Shown in pieces: positions 53,126-64,000 of a stretch of 64,000 bases of DNA. The DNA is from Himantopus leucocephalus (taxonomy: Eukaryota; Chordata; Aves; Charadriiformes; Recurvirostridae). The first letter of the stretch is position 1; each line of letters opens with the position of its first letter. The notes beneath the pieces were generated by a model, which did no database searches, was not told the origin of the DNA, and saw only the letters and a list, made by a program, of their open reading frames with translations. Where the stretch lies: positions 1,307,295-1,371,294 of the forward strand of contig RSEF01000020.1 in assembly GCA_003993805.1 (NCBI GenBank), given 5' to 3'. Both the position numbers and the translations under genes were made by a program.

Positions 53126-55998
53126 GGAAGAGTTCGGAGATGATCATCAGCAAGCCCAGAAAGATGAAGGCTCATATCTGAGGAAGTATGTCAACAACCA
53201 TGGTGGTGAGGCCGACCAGCCCTTCCACTGCTGAACAGAAGTGCACCTTTCCCTCATTATCCTTATGAAATACCTACACCTGGAAATACGGACAACTGTA
53301 GAAAACAGCTGCTGCAGTCCAGTTTGACTGACAGTGGTGTGTGAGGATGCCACAGAGCTTGGAAAATTCTGGCTGGTGACCTCTGCTTCCTTGCATCTAG
53401 AGGTAATGGACTGGCTAAGAAATGAACTTTCCCAATTCTAGCACAGCCACAGACGACAGGTCAACACTGTAGTGGCAAAACTATCCTCCAAAGGAGGCTA
53501 CATTGCTAGGAGGCCACTCAAACAGGAGTAGCGATGTCCTGAGAGGTGGTAGCTGGAGCAGATGAAGTGGAGCTAAAGAGGATTTCTAGGAAATGAAGTG
53601 ACTTCCACAGAAAGCAGGACAAAAGCTCCTTTTGCTTCTCAACAAATAGTCTGATTCTCAATGCTATGGTTGCTTCTCATCTCAAAGCCTTTGCTGAAAG
53701 GCAGTAGAATGGCGTTAGTAGAGATAGCTCCCTCTCCTTCTGCTCCCTGCCCTGGCCAGGCATTTCTCACCACTGTTTCATCCCCTCACCTTTCTTTTTG
53801 TTCGAGCCTCCTCCCAGACACATCCATAGCTCCCTCTTCCTTCCAGCACGCCTGTGTCACCTGCCTTCTCCACCCTGGTATATTCTGTACGACGGTCCCA
53901 AGTCTGAAAGCAGCTACGTCATTCTCAGAGGGCAAGTGGGCAGCATGCATTTTGTGGGAAGTGGAGACAGGAGAAAAAAGTCTAAGACCATTTTGTAGGC
54001 ACAGAGTGCTCAAAAACCCAGCTCCGGATTCATTACCCTCTTTCTCTTGAGGGGTCAGTTTATATTAAAAAGCATCTTGTTAAGCAAGAAGTTCCCTTAA
54101 TTTTTGTAAATGATAGGGAGTTTCATGGGGTGGAAGAGAACACACTGCTCATTTTCTTTTTGAAGGACTGCGCTAGGATTTGCTCTGAAAAGAAAGTATC
54201 AAGGTATAAAACTATTTCCTGACAACACACTTTTCTCCCCCCACAGCCCTTAGCTTACAGCTGTCATGGCTCTTTGTGCACTGGTACCCGCTGCTGTTTG
54301 GAAACTGTCCACTCAGCTGATCTGAAAGGAGCCTCTACCTCTCAAATTCTTTCTGTTAGTTCTTGAACATGCAGTAAGGTCTCTTGACCTTCATGTTCTC
54401 CACAGTTCTTGGCGGGATGGCACTCTTAATAATGTCCATCTTCTTGGCGCAAGATTCAGAAGGGAGAACTAATAGCTGAGCTTGATACTTTGCTACTCAT
54501 ACGGAATCAAGGTCAGGCAATCAGATAAAGCTCCTTAATTTCCTGTTCAACTCCCCTTCCCCAAGACCAAGTAACAAGTGAAACTTGTATTCAGTGTATA
54601 CCAGCCAACTGGGTAAGGCAGTACGGTGAAGAAGGAACCGACCGACTACCCTTGCTTTGCATTTGCAGGGAAAGGTCCCAAGAGAAAACCAAAACCAAAA
54701 CAAAAAAAATTTTGCTTGTTTGTACCATCTGTACAAAATAAAGAGGTCTGGTCAGAGACTTGCCTGAGCTTTCTGCTTCCTGATTCTCAGGAGGCACCCA
54801 AAAGTCCACCAATAAGCACCAGAGAGAGGATGACCCTCTAAAACCGGGGGTACTTTTGTAAGTTGGTTCCCTGAGTAAACCAGTTGACCTGCTATGCTAA
54901 AACACAAAGAAGCAGTTAATTTAGCTTTAAAGTCGCTGGTATGTTTTCCTTACCAAAACAATGTTACGGCCAGAGATAGTTATGAGGACACACCTATAAC
55001 AATATAAAAGCATCGCCCATTATCACGATGCCAAACCAGGTGAATACACCGCTTATCTTACATTCAGTTTAATAGCTCTATACTCCCGGCGCGCACATCA
55101 GACACAGAATACACCCAACTTGAAACATACTTTTTAGTTGAATTTTCTTAATTAAAAGTATCTAAATCCGTGTTCAGAATAAACCTCCCGTTAGCTGATG
55201 TATTCCCAGTTGAACTAACTAAAGATAAATTACAACGTAATCGCACATCAAACCCAGCTCTTTGGTTAAGCAATCATATTGTTTATAATACACTACCTTT
55301 TCATGCAGAGATAAGAAACACATGGTTTTATGGAACAACACAGAGAACACTATAGTCACAGATAAACTGATTTATGTATGATCTTCCTTCTAGTCATATA
55401 CTCCATCACTCATGCTTTTTTGATTTTCACCTTCAGTGAGAAAAATGGCTGTTAAGTCAGGTAAGAGACCTCTTGAGAAAGGCTTTTCTTTGTGAAACTG
55501 CTAGTACGTGTCTTCTTGTACGGTTTCATTCACTTTAATTATGAAAATCCGTATCAAAACCTTTTCTTTATTTGGCTAAGTAACTCATTGCATAGCAGGG
55601 TATCCAATTGCTGTAGGTCAGCAAAACCACTCAATTAAATGCCTATCAGTTTACAGGACTAGGTCACAGGGATATGCCATTATATTATGGCAATGTTGTG
55701 ACATTACTGTCAGTATTTATCCCTGAGCGCGGTAGCTGTATATATAACTGTAATGACAGCAGGTAAACTCTGTAGAGCACCTAGCACAGTGCAGTGCAAA
55801 TCCAGAACAGAGCTTCTAAGACAATAGAAGTATAAATAATATTGTATGTCCGATTAATAACAGAAAAGCAACTGTGAATCTCTGATCTCTGATATTAGTC
55901 TTATCCTTTATGCATATATATATACTTTACGTGCCATCTATGTATTGCAGTTTACTCGGACATAATTAAAAAGACATATGAAGGTTAAATTTTGAGAT

Positions 55999-58588
55999 TT
56001 TATTAAAGTAAGAATGATACTGAAGAAGTTAGATCATTGCTTGTGACAACAGCACACCTAGGGTAATTACAGAAAAGATGGTGTGAACTAAACATGCTTT
56101 AAATACACTAAAATGAACCCTTCCACTCCAACAGCCACGTAGAAACAATCGTTTTCCAAGCACAACTTAAAGAAGCTTTAGGGCTACTCTAAGCTATGCC
56201 TTGGTTCTTGCATCTTCAGACCCGGTAGGTCTGAAGTGTCAAACAGAAGAACATGTGATTTGTCTGTACTCCTCCATTCACCTCCACAACATGCTCTGCT
56301 CAAAAAAAAGATTTTCAATCTTCTGAAGACCCTGAAGAAGTGGTGATATTGTTCTTCCATTTGTTTGCATCAAGAGATGTGGAAATCAGCTTTTCTATCT
56401 AGAAAGGAAGAAAATACACGTTAAAAAGAAATATAGGTTTTATTTTGTTCATAAACTATTATCATTATAAATGTAGCAATGAATATGATGCATAAAAACT
56501 CTTAAGAGTGTCATTAAACAGCTTCACTGGAGAAAGAATGAGTGATACACAGTCTTAACAGAAATTCTACCACAGCCTCATTAACAAACTGACCTCCGTG
56601 AGATCAAGTGACTAAAGAAGGACAAAGAACGGCATGCTGTTACCAATGATCATGAAAGATGATCAAAAGGCAGTGTGCAAACTCGGTCCGTTAGCTGTGT
56701 TACAGACCTGACCGATGTTGCAAGCTGTGCTTTATCTGACCTGGCACAGATGGCCCTATGAGGACAATCTCCTGCAGAAATTCACAGGAAAAATATAAAA
56801 TATTTTTCTGGAATGGTGAGACCAAAACTGAGTGAGTGATGCAGAGGCAAGAGCGAGCAGCCAAAGAGAGGGGAAGCTGTGAGTGGTTCAGCTGGCTCAG
56901 CAGCCTGACATTCAATGCAATAAGAGTGTTCTGCTGAAAAGTTTTCCTGTACCTTTCACAAGTGTAGGCTGTAATTCAATAAGCAATTCAGTATCAAAGA
57001 ATTACCATTCCCAAAATGAAAACTCGTATTTGCCTAATATCAGCCTATCATTCCCTAATTTGGTAGAATAGATGGTAAAGAAAACAAAAATACTCATGAA
57101 AATATGAACAATGTAGATACGACTTTCATTCCATCACTCTTGAAAAGAAGCTATGCTGGTGGGTTTATTTTTAAAATTATTAAAATACAGCAGGGTCTAC
57201 AGACAGAATTTACTACTTGACCCAGCTGTGGAACAACCAGGGGGCTGGGGCAGGGAAGAAAGAAAGGAGGATTTTGAAATGGTTAGAAGGCTGGCCCAGT
57301 GTGTTCCAAACAGGTCCTGGCATAGGCAGAGAGGATACAAACTAGTTTGCGCTATTTGGGATTCTTTTTCGCCAGTCAGGTGAAATATTTTAACTCCTGG
57401 TGCTGGCAACAGAGAAAGCGCTGTTCTGGAAGCTACGAGAGTAGCTCTTTGCCACAAAGAGAGTGTTTTCTACCTAGGACAGGAGACTTAACTGGCTCTG
57501 TCCTCCCCTGCACAGAAGGCTCCTGATGGGGCTGTAAAACTGAGCAGGACTAAGAAGTAAGAGAACTGGGATGTAAGAGACGTTCCCCCCTCAAAGTGGT
57601 ATTGTTGGGGGATTTGGGTAGAGAAGACAATACTAGTCAAATCGTCTTCAAATCTTGTGCTCTTCTTCAGAAACAGGAGAGGAAAAAAAAATAAAAAGTA
57701 GTTTAAACAAGTCCCAAGTTTGCCGCTTGGTTGTGATGTCAAAATCCAGAGTATTGGGTGTTGTTTCACTGCTGATGCTGCAATCCACCTCCGACTGCAA
57801 TAACCAGCAAACTCTTTTCAAGAATTCATCTATTTTTCATTTTTTTCTCTTCCTGAATGCCTGTTATTTTACTCCTCTCCCCTTCACCAAGTGGAATGCA
57901 GCAAGTTTATTAGAATAAATAATGGAATAAATGGAATGCTGCTGCATTTTGGCTCACTTCACATCATCTGTTTCTGCTTTACAAAGGAAGGCAGCAAAAA
58001 GAGACCTTTTGGCTCACCTTGATCCTCATCACCTGCCTTTTTTGCAGTCAGTTTTTTTTCTTCCTTTTTAAGGGAATGACACATCGTTTTCATCCCTACT
58101 GGCTCCTTCCTACGAATCTCAGAGTATCTCATTCTCTGTGAAAAGAAGTAAAATATTTTAGTTTGATTATACAGAAATCAACAGGATTCCAAATACCTAC
58201 ATAACCGTATCCACACTCTGTGACAATTACGGACAAAAGCAATGGATAGTAATTTTCTTCATCGACCACTGTGAACATCAGATGTATTTACAAGTACATT
58301 GTTTTGAGAGTGGAATTTGCAGGTGATCCTTATTAATGAATTTCAGCCGTAATCAATAACTAGCACTGTCAATACTGCAAAGCTTTAAAATCCAGACGGC
58401 ACTAGCACAGCACCACTGTAATGCCACTTCTATGTTTGTATACTGACAGCACATACAACAAAAGAAAGCACTACTTACAGAGATGCTGTCCAGTAGCGAA
58501 GAAGAAGAATCTGAAGACAGGAGTCTTCCATGTGTGCTGGCGGGCTCTCTCTCTTCACTTTTGTAAAAATTCTTAATTTGCAAGTTCT
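55999..58588 (-). other. Unassigned candidate multi-exon transcription unit inside an MMP24 intron
   Basis: Not recognised. Three exon-like segments follow one another on the minus strand. 58479-58588 (110 nt) ends GACAGCATCTCT|GTAAGT and is open (…KNFYKSEEREPASTHGRLLS, SDSSSSLLDSIS). 58018-58135 (118 nt) follows TTTTCACAG in the matching phase and reads RMRYSEIRRKEPVGMKTMCH, SLKKEEKKLTAKKAGDEDQ, then GTGAGC. The last segment starts at 56398 after CTTCCTTTCTAG and is followed by an AATAAA at 55999-56004. Splicing the second segment to the last gives the short end DRKADFHIS and a stop; a longer 27-codon frame (IEKLISTSLDANKWKNNITT…) would need another exon. Basic and acidic, no domain seen; the acceptor of the first segment is weak. 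Could be chance. Confidence 0.35.
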
Positions 58589-60149
58589 CTATTTACGGCC
58601 TTCTATGTTTGGATTGACATGACAGGGGTGTAATCTCAAACTGTTGCTGATTTAAGCCACCTGATTTGATTTCTTTTTACCGTGGCTGGCTGCCTTCAGA
58701 CCACGTGTCTATATGCTTGCTCAAATTTGGTTCAACATTAGCATACGATTTTAGAGAACTCTGGCTTATGGGAACAAATCTCTCTAAGCAGTTACAGGAT
58801 GAAACCAATGTTAAATAGGTACGTTCTAGAGACTAAATACTGAACTGGTCTTCTTCAACAAACAGGAACACTGACCAACAGCATGATCTGGTGGAGTGAA
58901 GTATCACAAAAAGGCCTGATAGAATAAATTGAAATTTTAATACAACTTATGCCCCACTTGACTTGCAACATCTTTCAGGTCTCCTGTGTTAAAGGACACA
59001 TGAGTAACTTCAAAGCAGCTCTGATTTTCGCTCTGAAAAATACTGCTGTGCATTTTCAACAATAGAGTTTCAGAAGCCTGAAAAATAATGATGGATTCAA
59101 AATGTCTTTTGTTAGAACAAAACTCTTTAGATGTGGAGATGTTCTGTACCTGAGAAATCAGAGAAAAAAAATTAAAAAGGTATTTAACAGCCAAATAGCA
59201 CAAAGATTACGTGTGTACTGTGTTGTGAGTACATGCGCTCTCTCTCTCGTTGCTCATTATGTTGATACCTTGTAGATTGCCTTTGCTGGCCTCAGCATTT
59301 CCAGAGAAAATGAAGACGAAAAAAGTGGTAAAGTAAGAAAGAAATGAGACAGAGAGCAAGGCAAAATGGAGAGGCAACAGGAATTAACCAAGGATAAAAG
59401 ACTACCAAGTTCTGGCAATGTGCTGGATGAGAGTACAGGGGTTAAGGGAAGCTGTATTTTCTTTTTCAGCAAGCGCGCACTGTACCTGTACGAGTCAGGT
59501 AAGTGAGTTGCAAGTAGATAGCAGAAAGTCAACCTAGAAAAGTAGATACCAATACAAATCTCAAAGGAAAAAAAAACCCCAACAACTGGACACTCTTCTT
59601 TCCTCTAAGTGCCCTCCCTCCACCTAAAATATCACAACTGTAATCAAACAAACCAAATAGGGTAAAGAATGTTTAGTTGGCAATGTTTCCAAAGTGATTG
59701 GGAACACTTGGAAGCCTTTGATAATAAAGAACTACCTGACCAGGTGAAACATACTGCTTAATACTAGGGGATCTGTTAGCTAATGTATCCTAACACACGT
59801 TCAATGTTTATATGATTAATCTCGTGAATGCTTACAGAAACCTTGTACATTTTTGCATTTTAAAAAAAGTAACAATAAGAGGTGGTACTTCAAAAACATC
59901 AAATGTCTGGCAAAAAATATTGCCAGCTACTTTTTTATGCACCTATGAGCACCACCAGTCTTCCTTCATGAAGAATCTCAGTATTAAGATTCCTGTTTTT
60001 AGAAGGGAATTTGGTGATAGAAAAGAGAATTTTATGAACCAAACACCTCGTTACAGGCTCAGAGTTGCCATGAGAAGTAACTGCAATTTGTTCTCAAGTT
60101 CTAGGAACTAAAATTCTGTCTGTTTGCCAATGCTAAAGAATTACGGAAA

Positions 60150-60660
60150 AATTTAGATTGAAAGGCATGCCTGGAGGTCCTCAGGTTTAACCTTCTGCTT
60201 CGAGCAGGGCTAATCTCAAAACTACATCAGGTTGCTGAGGGCATCATTCAGCCAAGTTTTGAAAGTCTCAAAGGATGGAGTCTCCCTCCAGGTGCAGACT
60301 CAGAACTGTACCACTGTTAGCAAAGAATATTTTCCTTATGCCCAGATGGAGTTTTCCTTGTTGCAGCTTGTGCCCATTGCCTTTTGTTCCTTTCTCTGTT
60401 CACCTCCAAGAAGAGTGTGGCTCTGTCCTCTCTGGAATATCTCCTCAGGTAGAAGACTGCTATTAGATGCTTCCTCCCCATCCCATCCTCCTCCTCCTCA
60501 CTACGCTGAACAAGCCCAGTTCCCCTGGTTTCTCCTTGCTCCAGTCCCGTATCACCTCAGTGCTCCTGCACTGGACTCCTCCCAGTTTGCCGACATCTTT
60601 CGTGTACTGAGGGCCCAAAATATCACACTCCATTCTTGTTAAACTCAAAACATCACTGGC
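60150..60660 (-). mobile_element. CR1 LINE 3' end, antisense
   Basis: CAAAGGATGGAGTCTCCCTCC, TTGTTGCAGCTTGTGCCCATT GCC, TCCAAGAAGAGTGTGGCTCTG and CTGAACAAGCCCAGTTCCCC follow the standard CR1 3' order. Confidence 0.85.
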
Positions 60661-63600
60661 TTTGGTTATGCACTACCCACAAAAGTGAAGCTGGCTTTGC
60701 AAAAAGATCCAGCTAAGGAACACGAACAGCCTTCTGGACAAAAACAGTGACAAAGAGCAGGATGAAAAAAAGGAGAATGGCAGGCAGAGACTCACACATA
60801 GGTTTGAAGAAATCAAACTCTACCCAGAATGTAGACATGCAATAGTTCTGCTGCGGTTTTATGATCAAGATATGCATCTTGCAGCTGAAAGGGCAGCACC
60901 CCTTTTTCCTGCCCCAGCCACCCATTCCTACCTACTCTTTCATCTGGGCCACAGAGCTGGGGCAGCTCTAAGGTAAACCAGTGGAAAAGGAGAGAGAGAC
61001 AAACAGCATTTGGCTACATCCACTCCTTTGTCTGGTTCACACTGTGGCCACTTCAACCCTCCCCTGGTTCAAAGGGGAAGAAAGAGAAAGAAGTGCCAGG
61101 GAAAGGGTGACAGTGATGGGGGGAAGCATGTCCGTGGTCCCTTGCGTAGGAGTTTAAACTGAGTGGAGACATCAAGCACCTGGCTGGAGACCTAGAGCAC
61201 TAGTCTGCAGAGTTCCAGAAGCCAAGAATGAAAAGCACAGTACTTGGAATTCTGTTTCTCATTCAAGGTCAAATTATTTAGGGCTTTGAAAGACACTCGT
61301 CACTCCAAGATCCAGGAATCTGACCAGGGGAAGCCATACACCTATTCCTTGAGACAGTCTGTAGCAGAACCTGTTCTAGCTAGACACAGTCCATAAAGTA
61401 TAATGACATTGCTCAGTATCTGCATTTTTAAGAGAAGAAACCTTCAATACTGTATCTCTAATGGCTTCCAGGATGTTCAAGACAAGTGAGCAGATTCAAG
61501 TACTCAGATGTGACAGTAAAGGTGACAAATATCAGAAGCATGGCACATCCTCCATAAGACACCTATGATGGACCAAATGGATAAAGGCAAGGGTCAGTGA
61601 GCTAAAAGACCATGAAGAAGATTTGCCTGGGATTATTATTGATACTGTTTGCAATGTTAACATGGAGATTAAAATTTACTTTCTGTAATTAACCTGGATT
61701 GAACTAATGTTTGAGTGTCAGAGGGGTGTAAGAGCAGTCATGTGTAATGTGGATATTTAAACTGACAGAACTTACTTTCAGCCACTCAGGATTCCTTTTC
61801 AACTTGTTATCGGAGATACATACATATATAATTATTATTTTCATATAAAGGCTAGGAAGTACTTGACCTGGCCAGTTAATAACGGATTTCATGTAGCACC
61901 TCTATGCTTGAGCCAAGTTAGGTAAGATATTGAGGCAGCCAAGGGAGAGAGATCCCAGCACGGCCAAGTCTGTTCACCCTCTTTCAGGCACAGGCTTTGC
62001 TGCCCACAGTGAGCAACGTATGTCAGCGGCTGCGAGTACTGAGATGGGCAGTTTAAAGTTTGCTTTAAAGTGTTTCTACAGCACATTTCAAGTTAAAAAA
62101 GCCCAAGACGTGGAGAAAGTAGAGCAAAGTCACCTTTTGTGTCACTCTGGTAATGCAAATGCTTGGGAGACTGAGACTGCCTGCATTGACACATCACTCA
62201 GTGACCAAACGCTGCATCTAAGTAGCCCAGAGGGGCCACTTGGCGTGCAAGCAGCTACACACACTGTACCGCTAAAAGACAATGGCTCCATAAACTGCTT
62301 CAGTTGCCTCCAAGTGCCCATATATCAAAGTCTGATAAGCTGGAGCCCTTGCTGCTACACGTCTGGGATAATTAAAGGCCAAGAGCTGCTTTCATTTCTG
62401 TTGAGGAGCACTTTCCAGGACAACCATGAGATAAGTCCCCGCAACTGTGACCATGCCAGTTGCTCCTCATTGTGTGGTTGTGTAGGTGATTTATCTCTAA
62501 ATGTAAAACCATACTCCTCCTATTTTTCAGTTGCATCCTCCTCTTTTTTGGTTGCATCCTGTTTGCCATATCACTGCTCCAATTTGCCTTCTGAATTCCA
62601 ATATTCTGCTTCATGCTTCTAGCTGCTCCCATTGGCATTCTCATCTGAAAACTTAACAAATGAATTCTGTATCCCATGATTCCAGTTAACAAGGATTGCT
62701 CCAGGAGTTCAACTTCCTAGCTGGTTTTGCACATCCTCATCATAACATTATTGAAATTCATCTTCCACAGCTTGCTTATGGGAACGTCAGAGAAGGCAGA
62801 ACAATTAAGATGATAAATCAGCAATCATGAATTGAAAGTACAGTATTACTTGGCTAGAGGAATTGTATGCATGAGTGGAACTAACTAATATCCAGGGGGA
62901 AGGAAACTTGGCATTCGCTTTGAAAGCCTGTGCAGGATCATTCTTCACAGCAGAAGATAATAGAAGTGTTGGTGCAAGTGCCCCTATTACCACGGTCTCA
63001 GAAAGACAACCAACAGCATCATAGCCATTATGATTATACTAATAATTTTAAGGGACATGGTAACGGTCGTGCTGTCCACAAGGGGCAAAATCAGTGTAAT
63101 AATGATCATGCAAAATGATAATGAGTATGTAAATCCCAACTAACTATCCACTAGCTGCTGTGAAAAAAATAATGAACCCTAGAGGATTACCACGAGGTAT
63201 CTTTACAAGATAGAAGCTTTCATCAAAAGGATGTATCATGGTCTCCATGTACAAATCAGAGATGGCTGTTTTCATAGAAAGATCGGTTCAAATAATTCTT
63301 CGTTTTTTTCTGACTGGATGAGACTTCACATGAAGTGTTTCGCTTCTAATTTGCACGTCTAGTGAAGATTCCAGAACAGTTCTGCGGGGTTACAGCTGCA
63401 TCCAAACACTGACTTACTGAAACTCTTCAGGTGCCGCAACACAGTAAGACAAATGTAGACCAACAAAAGCAAAGCTTCAGATCGTACTGGTTTGTAACAA
63501 AACTATATGGACTAAATAGATCAGCCAACTATTCCGAGGACCTACGGTGCCAGTTTCAGCATCCTGCTCTGTTGACCAGAGATTTTTACAATTTTTTTTG

Positions 63601-64000
63601 TACTTTTGTACTTTACAATTACTGCAAGGCTAAGAGAGCTTTGAGGCAGATTGTTCAAATTTTCCCTTCAATCAATACACAACCTTCTCAGGAAAGGACC
63701 ATTTTACATGGTGATATTTTATGGGTTGATGAAAAGATACTATTGTTACTCCATGGCTATTTTAAGATTTCTGTAACCACTGAATGGATGCTGAATGGCC
63801 AAAACAGTTTTTTTGCATCTGAATGAATGCCAGCTTTGCTACCAGTAGGGTATTTTTATTCTGTCACTGGGAGACTTCTTCAGTTCCAGCCTGAAGAACC
63901 CCATTGCTCCAAAATACGTATCATAAGGACAAGGAAGACCACGTTTGAAGAAATACTTCCTGTTAAAAAGACAATATTGTCCTCGCTAACACCTTATTTC

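Larger units (their letters stand above)
50518..64000. other. MMP24 upstream intron (at least 13.4 kb)
   Basis: No exon resembling the first part of the MMP catalytic domain, the propeptide cysteine switch or a signal peptide was found on the minus strand here. The stretch holds CR1 copies at 52.5-53.1 and 60.15-60.66 kb and the unassigned exon-like chain at 56.0-58.6 kb. 53.2-55.9 kb and 61-64 kb show nothing I can name. Confidence 0.5.

Noticed and set aside
56700..56915. Minus-strand segment after CTGTGAATTTCTGCAG as the missing exon of the candidate nested gene
   Set aside because: In the required phase its junction to the 56398 segment creates an immediate stop (AG|A TAG).
57488..57769. 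Minus-strand 93-codon frame as an exon of the candidate nested gene
   Set aside because: Open only in a phase that does not follow from the 58018-58135 segment, and it lacks a good donor.

Overview
The window looks like an avian (or at least archosaur/reptile) nuclear chromosome segment. It carries spliced vertebrate genes with GT-AG introns, a CpG-rich housekeeping promoter, and many CR1-type LINE fragments as the only abundant interspersed repeat. It is draft assembly: two 100-N gaps (25570-25669, 40856-40955) and three single Ns (4491, 25254, 33242), two of which sit on visible joining errors. Gene order FAM83C - EIF6 - MMP24 matches human 20q11.22 (avian chromosome 20).

Layout. Positions 1 to 22.9 kb hold the 3' part of FAM83C (+ strand): exons at 3493-3660, 8163-8287 and 21552-22494, poly(A) signal at 22940. 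The exon carrying the start codon was not found and is probably upstream of the window. The large last intron is packed with decayed CR1 copies, mostly antisense to the gene. A 17-bp minisatellite (about 23.04-23.73 kb) separates FAM83C from the CpG-island promoter of EIF6. EIF6 (+ strand) has six coding exons between 24008 and 28423, and the reading frame can be followed throughout except for about 14 nt lost at an assembly join in exon 3. From 28.4 to 35.4 kb lie the EIF6 3' region, a CR1 copy and the probable long 3' UTR of MMP24. MMP24 (MT5-MMP, - strand) occupies 35466-50517 with its last five coding exons: zinc site, hinge, hemopexin domain, transmembrane segment and PDZ-binding tail. 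The 5' exons (signal peptide, propeptide, first part of the catalytic domain) were not found up to 64000, so 50.5-64 kb is read as an intron of at least 13.4 kb.

Inside that intron, on the same strand as MMP24, there is an unrecognised chain of exon-like segments at 58479-58588, 58018-58135 and 56398 downwards, with matched splice sites and an AATAAA at 55999-56004. This is the best candidate for something undescribed, but the evidence is only splice-site and frame based.

The three named genes are not a pathway: FAM83C is a casein-kinase-1 anchor, EIF6 is a 60S ribosome anti-association factor, and MMP24 is a membrane metalloproteinase. They are neighbours by conserved synteny. Single-exon open frames elsewhere are mostly chance or repeat readings.
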